From: Pseudoalteromonas galatheae | Lineage (GTDB): Bacteria > Pseudomonadota > Gammaproteobacteria > Enterobacterales > Alteromonadaceae | DNA: 64,000 bases | Assembly (NCBI RefSeq): GCF_005886105.2 | Contig: NZ_PNCO02000001.1 | Span: 3,737,501-3,801,500, forward strand | Direction of reading: 5' to 3' | Shown: positions 13,925-22,700 of the stretch, in pieces | Layout of the letters: each line of letters begins with the position of its first letter | How positions within the stretch are numbered: position 1 is the stretch's first letter | Translations under genes and position numbers: made by a program | The notes under the pieces: generated by a model | What the model was told of the DNA's origin: nothing | The model's database searches: none | The model's input: only the letters and a program-made list of their open reading frames with translations

Positions 13925-14545
13925 TTAATCTTTAGAAAGAATGATTAAATGGCGCTCACCTTCAAGCTTGGGCACCACTAAACTAATATCTTGCGATAAA
14001 CTCACGCCGTTTGGTAGGTGTTCTAGCTCATCCGCTGGGTATTGCCCCTTAAGTGCTAAGAATACACCTTGGTTATCGATTAAATGTGAACACCACTGGA
14101 TCATATCTTGTAGTGATGCAAAAGCACGGCTGAGTACACCGTCTAATTTAACACTTGGCTGATATTCTTCAACTCGAGACTGCACAGGGGTAACATTCTC
14201 AATACCAAGCCCATGTTTTACCTGCATTAAAAATCGAATTCTTTTACCAAGGCTATCAAGAAGAACAAAATTGATGTCCGGTCTAGCTATCGCTAATACC
14301 ATACCCGGTAAACCCGGTCCGGTGCCTACATCAATATAATGACTGCCCGTTAGGTGTGGCGCAACAACCAAAGAGTCCATGATATGTTTTACCATCATTT
14401 CTTTTGGGTCGCGAACGGATGTGAGGTTGTAGGCTTTGTTCCATTTATCCAGCAGCTGGACATATTCGACCAACTGCTGCTTTTGTTGTTCGCTGAGCTC
14501 GATTGAGGTATCAGCGAGTAATTCATTCAATTGTTCTAATAACAC
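13925..14545 (-). CDS. rsmG: 16S rRNA (guanine527-N7)-methyltransferase
   Basis: This 206-residue SAM-dependent enzyme methylates G527 of 16S rRNA. Loss in other bacteria gives low-level streptomycin resistance. The SAM-binding motif [17 protein letters not shown] and the downstream [13 protein letters not shown] are diagnostic. It starts at GTG, 15 bases after mnmG. Confidence 0.96.
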   Translation of the reverse strand: MLLEQLNELLADTSIELSEQQKQQLVEYVQLLDKWNKAYNLTSVRDPKEMMVKHIMDSLVVAPHLTGSHYIDVGTGPGLPGMVLAIARPDINFVLLDSLGKRIRFLMQVKHGLGIENVTPVQSRVEEYQPSVKLDGVLSRAFASLQDMIQWCSHLIDNQGVFLALKGQYPADELEHLPNGVSLSQDISLVVPKLEGERHLIILSKD

Positions 14546-14560
14546 AGTGTTCCACTGCTA

Positions 14561-16450
14561 TTACGCCGACTTACGTAATAGCCCTTGCTTTTTCAGATAC
14601 ACTAATAATAGCGAAATAGCAGCAGGGGTGATACCAGAAATACGTGAAGCTTGGCCAATCGTTTGTGGACGAGCATCAGTTAGCTTTGCCACAACCTCAT
14701 TTGACAGACCGCTTACCAGAGCATAATCAAACTCAGCAGGCAGTAATGTCTCTTCATGACGAAGCTGTTTATTAATCTCATCTTGTTGACGCGCAATATA
14801 ACCGGCGTACTTAGTTTGGATCTCTACCTGTTCAAGGGCTGGAATATTATCAAACTCAGATCCTAATCCTTCAATAGCCATTAGGTCATGATAATTAACC
14901 TCTGGACGGCGGATCAGATCTTCAAGACTGGCTTCGCGTACTAGTGGCTTTTTCAGCAGTTCGTTTACCGCATCAAGTGCTGGATGATCTTTATGGATCC
15001 AAGTATTGCGCAGACGCTGTGCTTCTTGTTCCATGATTTCAAGTTTATCGTTGTATGCAGCCCAGCGTTCATCGTCAACTAAACCTAATTCGCGACCTTT
15101 TTCTGTTAGACGTAAATCCGCATTGTCTTCACGCAGTAACAAACGGTATTCAGCACGAGAGGTAAACATACGATAAGGTTCTTTTGTACCAAGCGTGGCT
15201 AAATCATCGATCAACACGCCTGCATAAGCTTCATCACGGCGCGGTGTCCATGCTTCACGGCCTTGAACTTGAAGTGCTGCGTTCATACCCGCAATCAAAC
15301 CTTGTGCACCGGCTTCTTCATAACCGGTTGTACCATTGATTTGACCTGCGAAGAATAAGCCATTGATAAACTTTGTTTCCAATGACTGCTTAAGGTCACG
15401 CGGATCAAAGAAGTCATACTCAATTGCATAGCCAGGACGACAAATATGCGCATTCTCAAAGCCTTTAATAGAACGCACGATCTCCAGTTGGATATCAAAT
15501 GGTAAGCTGGTGGAGATGCCATTCGGATATAGCTCGTATGATGTTAAGCCTTCAGGTTCTACGAAGATCTGATGCTTTTCTTTATCAGCAAAACGCACAA
15601 TTTTATCTTCAATTGAAGGGCAGTAACGTGGACCAATCCCCTCAATCACGCCTGCATACATAGGCGAACGATGTAAGTTATTGCGGATCACATCATGGGT
15701 TTTTTCATTGGTATAGGTGATATAACAAGGGATCTGTTTTGGATGATCAGACACTTTACCCATAAACGAGAAAACCGGAGTCGGGGTATCGCCAGGTTGT
15801 TCTTGCATCACTGAAAAATCAACCGTTCTTGCATCGATACGTGGCGGTGTACCTGTTTTTAGACGATCAACTCGAAAAGGCATTTCACGTAAACGCTCAG
15901 CCAAAGCAATAGAAGGTGGATCGCCAGCACGGCCGCCTTTAAAGTTTTCTAAACCAATATGGATCTGACCACCTAAGAAAGTACCAACGGTTAGCACTAC
16001 TGACGAAGCGCTAAAACGCAAACCCATTTGGGTCACGACACCTTTTACCTGATCGCCTTCAACAATAAGATCATCACAAGACTGTTGGAAGATCTTTAAG
16101 TTTTCTTGATGTTGCAAAATGTCTTGGATCGCAGCTTTATACAATGCGCGATCTGCCTGAGCGCGAGTCGCTCGTACTGCTGGGCCTTTCGATGAATTAA
16201 GCGTTCTGAATTGGATCCCACCTTTGTCGATTGCTTTGGCCATTGCACCACCAAGTGCATCAATCTCTTTAACCAAATGACCTTTACCAATCCCACCAAT
16301 AGCTGGGTTACACGACATTTGGCCTAAGGTATCCATATTGTGTGTTAACAATAAGGTATTCATACCCATACGAGCAGCTGCAAGTGCAGCTTCAGTGCCT
16401 GCGTGTCCACCACCAACAACGATGACATCAAAATGTTCATGATAAATCAT
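14561..16450 (-). CDS. mnmG: tRNA uridine-5-carboxymethylaminomethyl modification enzyme, FAD subunit
   Basis: This 629-residue partner of MnmE makes cmnm5U34 in tRNA wobble positions. The N-terminal FAD-binding motif [21 protein letters not shown] is clear, followed by [24 protein letters not shown]. The central signature [26 protein letters not shown] is also present. Full length is as in E. coli. The ATG has AGGATC upstream. Transcription runs away from oriC, which lies immediately upstream. Confidence 0.98.
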   Translation of the reverse strand: MIYHEHFDVIVVGGGHAGTEAALAAARMGMNTLLLTHNMDTLGQMSCNPAIGGIGKGHLVKEIDALGGAMAKAIDKGGIQFRTLNSSKGPAVRATRAQADRALYKAAIQDILQHQENLKIFQQSCDDLIVEGDQVKGVVTQMGLRFSASSVVLTVGTFLGGQIHIGLENFKGGRAGDPPSIALAERLREMPFRVDRLKTGTPPRIDARTVDFSVMQEQPGDTPTPVFSFMGKVSDHPKQIPCYITYTNEKTHDVIRNNLHRSPMYAGVIEGIGPRYCPSIEDKIVRFADKEKHQIFVEPEGLTSYELYPNGISTSLPFDIQLEIVRSIKGFENAHICRPGYAIEYDFFDPRDLKQSLETKFINGLFFAGQINGTTGYEEAGAQGLIAGMNAALQVQGREAWTPRRDEAYAGVLIDDLATLGTKEPYRMFTSRAEYRLLLREDNADLRLTEKGRELGLVDDERWAAYNDKLEIMEQEAQRLRNTWIHKDHPALDAVNELLKKPLVREASLEDLIRRPEVNYHDLMAIEGLGSEFDNIPALEQVEIQTKYAGYIARQQDEINKQLRHEETLLPAEFDYALVSGLSNEVVAKLTDARPQTIGQASRISGITPAAISLLLVYLKKQGLLRKSA

Positions 16451-16872
16451 TTACGGGATCCTACTTAAAACAACCGAGCAAATTTAGAAAGGATGCGTAT
16501 TCTACCTAGAATTAACCAGAAGTGAAATGGTTAAACTTTGCACAACGCAAAAAAGAGATCACTTAAAATATATAAGGATCTTTTTAAAGATCTTTATTGA
16601 TCTTACTATTACTGATCCTTTGATCTGTGAATAGTTTTGTATTCCTGTTGAGATCCAATTGCTTAACTAAGATCAATTGATGTGAATTAGATCGGATCAA
16701 CAGGCCTAAAACCTTTGATCAATTTGCCACTTTATTCACAGGGCTAGATCTGAATTTTTTTATCCAATGGATAAGTAAGCATAGATCAGCAGTTAGATCA
16801 TAGGTTATCCACAATGCGATCTAAAATAGACTGAATTTGTGAATAACTTCTGTGTATTTCAATGTCGCAGCG
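16451..16872. other. oriC: Chromosomal replication origin oriC between mnmG and mioC
   Basis: The sequence shows 16 GATC sites between 16,457 and 16,821, where one or two are expected by chance. Three AT-rich 13-mer-like repeats begin with GATCTT at 16,577, 16,589 and 16,599, matching the DNA-unwinding element of E. coli. DnaA boxes include TTATCCACA at 16,805-16,813 and TTATTCACA at 16,732-16,740. On the other strand there are boxes at 16,626-16,634 and 16,838-16,846, with weaker ones at 16,681 and 16,760. Order (13-mers, boxes, TTATCCACA near the mioC side) and the mnmG-mioC location match enteric and Vibrio oriC. No start codon or ORF of note lies inside. Confidence 0.93.
16577..16611 (+). 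repeat. Three AT-rich 13-mer-like repeats, DNA unwinding element
   Basis: GATCTTTTTAAAG, GATCTTTATTGAT and GATCTTACTATTA follow one another, overlapping by one to three bases. Each resembles the E. coli 13-mer GATCTNTTNTTTT. They lie on the mnmG side of the DnaA boxes, as expected for the duplex-opening site. Confidence 0.8.
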
Positions 16873-17310
16873 TTAAGCGACACATTCAACAAACTTAGGT
16901 AACCAAGCAATAGCGGTATCTTCTGGTAGATCTGGGTGTAAAACATCGATCTTTTCTATGTCTAACAGCTGTGTTGCACCTTTTTCTTTAAGTAAATCAG
17001 CAAGATTAATAGCTGCGTGGTTAAAGGTGTCGTAACTTGAATCACCAATTCCCACTACTGCAAAGCGTAGCTGACTCAGATCCGAACTCGCTTTTAACGC
17101 TGATATAAAAGGTAGTAAGTTTTCTGGGTAGTCACCGGCTCCATAGGTTGATGTCACCACCAGCCACAGTGCTTGCTGACAAGCTTCAAGCTCAGGTTGT
17201 TCATGCAAATTTACGGTATAGCCTTGAGATTCAAGCGATTCCATTAGCTGTTCAGCAACGTATTCTGCTGATCCCATTTGGCTGCCTACAATAAGATCTA
17301 AAGTTTGCAT
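16873..17310 (-). CDS. mioC: Flavodoxin-like protein MioC
   Basis: This 145-residue flavodoxin has the FMN-phosphate loop near the N-terminus in GSQMGSAEYVAEQL. The isoalloxazine-contact loops VVTSTYGAGDYPENL and VVGIGDSSYDTFNHA are clear. MioC family proteins bind FMN and have been tied to biotin synthesis electron transfer. The gene is best known for lying beside oriC, and transcription here runs leftward into the origin as in E. coli. This is the main positional support for the oriC call. Confidence 0.95.
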   Translation of the reverse strand: MQTLDLIVGSQMGSAEYVAEQLMESLESQGYTVNLHEQPELEACQQALWLVVTSTYGAGDYPENLLPFISALKASSDLSQLRFAVVGIGDSSYDTFNHAAINLADLLKEKGATQLLDIEKIDVLHPDLPEDTAIAWLPKFVECVA

Positions 17311-17719
17311 TATTACCCTTACCTAAGTCGTGTTGCGCGTCATCTTAGCGTTTAACATGAATATGTAAAGAGGGCTTTGAAGTTATTGGATAAAAATATT
17401 TGCACAAATAATGTGTGATTTTTATTTTCTTTATTTATCTATATGAAAGGAAAGAGAAAAATAAAATATTCCTGAGCTTAACTTGGTGATCTATTTGTGG
17501 ATAATCTATGGGATAGCTGCGCTTAAAAGTGCTTTTATAACGCTGGAACTACGATTGAAGAAGTAAGAACTTCGCTGTTTTTGAATGGATTTTGAGGTTG
17601 TGGATGAAGAGTTGTGGATAACGATCTAAAAGCCCGAAGTCGATCCAGACTTTTAGATCTATTTAGTTAGATCCATATAATAAAAGAGTCTAAAAAACCG
17701 GTCAGATTTCGGGATTAAT
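17311..17719. promoter_or_regulatory. mioC upstream region with DnaA boxes and inverted repeat
   Basis: Perfect DnaA boxes (TGTGGATAA on this strand) lie at 17,496-17,504 and 17,613-17,621, with a near-match at 17,599-17,607. Five GATC sites also occur. An inverted repeat GATCTAAAAG (17,623-17,632) / CTTTTAGATC (17,650-17,659) lies just after the second box. The E. coli mioC promoter is repressed by DnaA, so these may be regulatory, or they may titrate DnaA next to oriC. No gene is seen. Confidence 0.6.
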
Positions 17720-18517
17720 TTAGCTTGACAGCCTAGTTGTGAGAACTGGTTGCTCAAATAAGAACTCAACCGTATGCTCTTCGAGCAGTTTTTTAGTGGC
17801 TGACTCTTGCTGTGCTATCACATGATCGCTGAGTGCATTACCTGATGAGATACGTTTGACTCCTAACTCAGCTAACACCTGTTTATCACTAAATCCGGGC
17901 AACAACATCACATTGACTGGAATTGAAAGCAGGGCTGTTAGGCGTTTTATCATCGCGGTGTCGGTTAAACCAGGAATAAAAAAGCCATCGCAACCTGCTG
18001 TTTGGTAAGCGAGCGCACGCTCATGAAGCGTCGCTTCCGTCCAATGTGGTTGTAAGCAAAGATCGCAACGTGCATTGATAAAGAAGTGTTTGAAACCGCG
18101 ATGATGTAATGCTTGTTTGATTGCCTGCAATAGCGCTTGGTGTGATGCTATATCGCGTAAGCTGCTCTGGTGACTGGGCTTGTCTTCAATATTGATACCT
18201 GCAACGCCAAGGTCGGCCAATTGGATAATATGTTTGATGATCTGATTTTGATCCGCGCTGTAGCCTGCCTCAATATCAACACTTAATGGAATAGTGATCA
18301 TCTTAAGAATGGCACTTACTGTTTGTAGTACATGATCAAATGTGAGTTGTTCTCCATCTTTATAGCCCTGATGATTTGACATACCCCAACTTGTTGTCGC
18401 AACAGCTTTGCCACCAGCCTGCTCAATAATAAGTGCCGATAAAGGATCCCAGCAATTAGCGATAAAGAGCGGGCTAGTGTTTTGATGAAGGGCTTTAAAA
18501 GTTGTACGTTGATCCAT
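17720..18517 (-). CDS. Isocitrate lyase/PEP mutase family protein
   Basis: This 265-residue TIM-barrel protein is of the PEP mutase/isocitrate lyase superfamily. Visible features are ANCWDPLSALIIEQAGGKAV at the N-terminus, the TTSWGMSNHQGY loop and the Mg-binding PLSVDIEAGYS. GINIEDKP and FFINARCD follow. Members cleave or form C-C or P-C bonds next to carboxylates, such as oxaloacetate, 2-methylisocitrate or phosphonopyruvate. The exact substrate cannot be read here. An upstream in-frame ATG exists (18,541), but the chosen ATG has AGGAG seven bases before it. No linked phosphonate genes are seen. Confidence 0.85.
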   Translation of the reverse strand: MDQRTTFKALHQNTSPLFIANCWDPLSALIIEQAGGKAVATTSWGMSNHQGYKDGEQLTFDHVLQTVSAILKMITIPLSVDIEAGYSADQNQIIKHIIQLADLGVAGINIEDKPSHQSSLRDIASHQALLQAIKQALHHRGFKHFFINARCDLCLQPHWTEATLHERALAYQTAGCDGFFIPGLTDTAMIKRLTALLSIPVNVMLLPGFSDKQVLAELGVKRISSGNALSDHVIAQQESATKKLLEEHTVEFLFEQPVLTTRLSS

Positions 18518-18958
18518 TTTATTTCTCCTAAGTTGACACACTTAGGGTACGCAGTTTATCGATGTTGGACTGGCCAAATTTGGCACTCAACATTTTGATA
18601 CACATTTTCACGAAAAAGTAAGGTGAAAATGTTATTTAAAAAAATATGTATTATTTTTATGCAGTTAGAGTTAGTTTTTGCAATATGAGTATTTTTATTA
18701 TTTATTCATGTTATTGATATTTATAGTTTTTATTTTTTTTCCTCATTACTTGTTATGTCATTCGCTTTGATGTTAATACTGATGGTGAATTGAACAACAC
18801 GGCAAGGATTGCTCTGGTAATAGTATCTATTTCCACCTCAAAACTGGATTTGGGTTGAACAATGAAGTGTTTATGGCTTACTTCTCGTACTTGAGAGAGC
18901 CATATAAACAAAGTGCTTACTAATAGCTGTTACATAACCGCAAAATTAAGGAAAAAAG
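18518..18958. promoter_or_regulatory. Divergent intergenic region
   Basis: This very A+T-rich region of 441 bases lies between the leftward PEP-mutase-like gene and the rightward repeat-peptide gene. It must hold both promoters. It contains a 10-bp inverted repeat (listed separately). I see no other ORF or RNA. Confidence 0.5.
18602..18632. promoter_or_regulatory. Inverted repeat, possible operator
   Basis: ACATTTTCAC and GTGAAAATGT form perfect 10-bp arms around an 11-base centre, about 85 bases upstream of the PEP-mutase-like start. Position between divergent genes and lack of a T-run favour an operator over a terminator. Confidence 0.4.
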
Positions 18959-19159
18959 ATGAAAAAATTAATTGAAAAAAGTGCGCTATCTAGTATTTCT
19001 GGTGGTAGTGGTGTTTTGGATCCATTAGATCCAGCGTCGTCTGTTTTACACCCTGTTAGACCTGAATCTTCAGTACTGCACCCAGTTAGACCTGAGTCTT
19101 CAGTATTGCATCCTGTTAGACCTGAATCTTCGGTACTACACCCTGTTAAACCCATCTAA
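18959..19159 (+). CDS. Double-glycine leader peptide with five decapeptide repeats (putative multi-core peptide precursor)
   Basis: The 66-residue product begins MKKLIEKSALSSISGG, a leader resembling those cut after Gly-Gly by peptidase-containing ABC exporters. After the GG (residues 15-16) come exactly 50 residues in five units of ten. The first is the degenerate SGVLDPLDPA, then SSVLHPVRPE three times, and finally SSVLHPVKPI. The AAGGA ribosome-binding site sits at a good distance from the ATG. The last four units carry four different Leu codons and varied Val, Pro and His codons, so the peptide repeat is held by selection rather than recent DNA duplication. No modifying enzyme, protease or transporter gene is adjacent. 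Function unknown; a ribosomally made secreted peptide, signal or bacteriocin is inference. Confidence 0.72.
   Translation: MKKLIEKSALSSISGGSGVLDPLDPASSVLHPVRPESSVLHPVRPESSVLHPVRPESSVLHPVKPI
19007..19156 (+). repeat. Five in-frame 30-bp tandem repeats
   Basis: Five 30-bp units start at 19,007, 19,037, 19,067, 19,097 and 19,127. Each encodes ten residues. Units 2-5 are alike in protein, but differ at many third codon positions. Unit 1 is diverged, with His and Arg positions replaced by Asp. Confidence 0.9.
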
Positions 19160-19171
19160 TACATTGAATTG

Positions 19172-19206
19172 ATATGCGTTGGTATATGTGTTGTTGCCAA
19201 CGATAT
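19172..19206 (+). terminator. Hairpin after repeat-peptide gene
   Basis: ATAT(G)CGTTGG pairs with CCAACGATAT, with one bulged base, 13 bases after the peptide stop codon. A T-rich but interrupted tail follows. It may end or attenuate transcription before the 101-residue gene. Confidence 0.45.
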
Positions 19207-19325
19207 TACCTTACATTTTACTTTTTATTAATATAATTCAAAGACTTAATTTATCTGTTGTATTGACCTCATCATTAAGATTGGAAATAATAGCTTCGAC
19301 TTTAAGGAACTATAAAAGGTAAAGC

Positions 19326-19631
19326 ATGGATAAGGAACTGCACATTAGTGCTGCTGAAGATTGGTATTCATTTCGTATTAGCGCTTCTGGAGAGCTGGAA
19401 TTTAAACGTGTTGCACTATGGGCCGCTGATGAACAGGGTTCTGTGAGGGGGTTAGTCTCAGGTAGTGGCAACAAGAAATTCGCTAACTATTTATACAATG
19501 CACCACACGCGCACGGTGGTTATATTCATTGGAATGATATGACACCCGATCAACAGAAAAAGGCAAAGCAGGACTGCCAAATAGATATCGATAGGTTAAA
19601 AGAGCTGCAAGCTGACGATACTAGCTCGTAA
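19326..19631 (+). CDS. Uncharacterised 101-residue protein
   Basis: I do not recognise this protein. It has no signal peptide or membrane helix. It is polar, with aromatic-rich strands (EDWYSFRISASGELEFKRVA), a GSGNKKFANYLYNAPHAHGGYIHW segment and a charged C-terminal helix. An AAAGG sequence lies upstream of the ATG. It sits 166 bases after the repeat-peptide gene and 126 before the 1195-residue gene. It could be an immunity or modification partner of the peptide, but this is only positional inference. Confidence 0.65.
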   Translation: MDKELHISAAEDWYSFRISASGELEFKRVALWAADEQGSVRGLVSGSGNKKFANYLYNAPHAHGGYIHWNDMTPDQQKKAKQDCQIDIDRLKELQADDTSS

Positions 19632-19757
19632 TCGACACCCGCTGATTTTAAATATTTACTTGAAATTACCGCAGTTTACAGAGCTGTGCTTCATTATTTT
19701 TCTACTCTATAGTCCGATTAGTGCGGCTATACGTTAAATTCAATTAGAAATAACGAC

Positions 19758-22700
19758 ATGAATCAATTCGATAAAAACCAGATTATCACGCTGGATATTC
19801 AAGACCCGCAACAAATCAAACTAGCATTAACACAATATAAAGCTTTATTAGATGAGGATAGGGCTTTTAGCGATAGTCAATTTGATGTTGAGTTTAAGCA
19901 ACTGGGAAAAGACGGTAAACGCCGCCTACAACCACAAGATAGCGGCAACAACCTTAAGTTGCTGCAGTCTGCGTTAAACTTAGGCCAAGAAGGCGGATCG
20001 CACCACTATAACCATCCTATAGATGATGATACTGAAACTTATATTTCTGAAGTCATTCTGTTTGCAGCAGCTCTGCAATATCCTGAAATTAAAGAGGTTG
20101 TTGTAGAAACCGCCCAAGCCATCGTTGCTTATAGTCGACGCCAAAACGACACAGACGAAATGTGGCTTGATGATATGCGGGTATTTGGCGTAGAAGCATT
20201 ATATATGCTTGCAAAGACGGATATACGGTACACCTTCTTGCTTGCACAGTTTTTTGTGCCTTACTGGGATGATGAGCATGCCTGCGGTTACGAAAGCTAT
20301 TTAAGTTCGTTGCTTCATGAGCATGGCTGGCATAAAGAAATAATCAAAGCATTTATATGGTGTGACAACGAGAGCTTTAGATCTGGCATGTTCCAAAATG
20401 ATCGATATAGTGACGATTGTAGCTACCAGCCATTGGGGGAATATTTATGCCAGCACCCCGAGCACTACGAACAATTTAAAGCATTAGTCGTTGCACGTTT
20501 CCAAGCAGAGCCTGTATTACTTGAGCGTGTCGATACTATGTGCGATGAGGATGAAGAAGAAGACTTAAGTACTTATCAACCCGTCGTGTCTCTATACCAA
20601 TCGCTATTCCCTCATACTTGTTTTTATGACGATGAAGAAGCCAAAGATAGCTTTATGGCAATGCCATTTTTTGGCAGCACGCTCGAAAATGAAGCGTATG
20701 ATTTACAGCAAAAAGTCCAATCACAGGTTGTAGGGCCGCTCGTTAAAATAGCACAGAGTGCCATTACTGCGCGTGCAAACTATCGCGCCTATCTCGCCAG
20801 AGACGAGAGAAAATATGAGCTTAACTATGGTAGCAATTTATTGAAGCCCTTAGTGCTAGCTATGCCCCAAGGTGAATCATTGTGGCGCTATATTGAAAGT
20901 GGTGAGCCACACACCGTGTTAGAAACACTCTGTGAAGTTGATGTACTTGAATTAGCGAAACTGCATGCCAGTGACATGGCTGAGCATCTTATTGAGCAAT
21001 TGAGTAGTTTCGAGCGCAATAACCAAGGTATAGCCGACGAATTGGAGTCGGTGCTCAGTCTTGTACGGGGCGATTTACTGACTGATCACTTCAGTGAAGA
21101 AGTTGAATATACACAACCAAATGGCATGGTGCTGACGCTTACGGTACGCAAAGATACAGAAACGAGCTTACTACAAGCTCGCGCTCAGCAATACTTGCGC
21201 GTGATTGACGTATTTTACTATGCTCTAGGCAAACGTGAGTTTAGTAAATATATGATGGCATCACTTACCGAAGGTGATGAGGCGCTACTTTCTAGAGAAG
21301 CCTATTATCAGCGCTACACTCAACTCTCCTTATCTGATATTGAGAGCGCAGCAGAAAGTGCCAAAGCCAAAAACATCCAATCGATATTTCATCACTTCAC
21401 CAACCAAGATGAATTACTGTGCCGCAAGCATCTTAAGTTGGTTGATGAGCATTTTCGCTCATCCCGTGCGCGGTGCCATCCAGAGCAGTGGCCACAATCG
21501 GATATGGGCTTAATGACACTGGCCAGCTATCACCTTCATTGTGATTACAATCAGCGTATTGGCGACGATATTACAGAGGCACTGGTAACTTATCTTAACG
21601 ACAATCATATTTGGCAACTCGCTGCCCAGCACATAATTCAAAAATGTCATAAAAAGTCAGACCATTATAACCCTGAAAATCTAGGGTTATCTGAGGAACA
21701 AATAGCGCGGATCTGTGACCACTTTACTGCAGACACGCCGCGAGATGATTTGGTCAGTATATTGGCACTAGTACAGCCACACTTGTATCGAGATGAGTGC
21801 TGTCGCGGCGATCTTTACTTAAATAAATTTAGTGAGCAGCAACCCAGTTATCAGCTTTTTAAAGATCATGATGATGACTTTCAGCGCTTTACCTTAGCCG
21901 CATTTTTGTTGCGGCAATTACCTTTACCCTTACAAAATAAAGCAGATCGTTTGTGGCAATTTATTATTGCATTGGCGCCAGTTAGGGTTGCACGCAATGT
22001 GCTTCGTGCTTATTCAGATGATCATTGGGATATAGAGTTTAATAATATACTCGATGGGATTGATGTCTATGAGCACTTAAGTAAAGCTGGAATAGATAGC
22101 GGTATTCTGAATGCCTATGAAATGAGTTATCAACGTTATGACTTCGGGCGTTACGTAAATTGGATAGAGATTTACAGCGAAATAGTCAGTGATGATACCA
22201 GTATGTTTGGCAGCATGGGGCGTAAAAAAGCCAAAGCCATGGAGCGGGGGCTTGCGTATATTAATGAGCGCACGAAAGTTGAGTTTTTACATCATGTTTC
22301 GCTCAAACATCCTGAAGTTGCAGTCGACTTTGATCATGACTTGCGCCGTGCGATAGATATTTTTGCGCAATTAAATCTGCACTCTTGGGAGCATGCGTTG
22401 GCACACGAGTCAGGTAAGGATTGTCTGTATTTCGGTGAAGGTGAAAAGTTACCAAAGAAGCTGCATAAAGCCATTGTGGCAGATAGCCTTTCAATACATG
22501 ATAAACCTTGTCATGTTGATGGTCGAAGTTGGGAAGCCTGCACTGTGTTGCAGCAGCAAGGAGACAATTATGTGATTGTGATAGCCGATCATGAGGTGCC
22601 GCTTGCTTGGTATGAAGACAGACTGCCATCGGGACCCTTATTGGTATTCTCAGAGCAGGTTGAACGTGCTGCTATTGTAAAGCGCGTTGCTGAACTTCAA

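Noticed and set aside
17720..18517. PEP-mutase-like gene considered as a phosphonate-biosynthesis marker.
   Set aside because: No phosphonopyruvate decarboxylase, aminotransferase or other phosphonate gene is near. The family also includes C-C lyases.
18946..19155. Antisense ORF over the repeat-peptide gene, also repetitive.
   Set aside because: It is the mirror of the 30-bp repeats. It lacks a ribosome-binding site and a sensible leader, while the plus strand has both.
19007..19156. Direct repeats considered as a CRISPR array or an iteron set.
   Set aside because: The repeats are contiguous with no spacers, and the 30-bp units keep a reading frame with synonymous changes, so they are coding.
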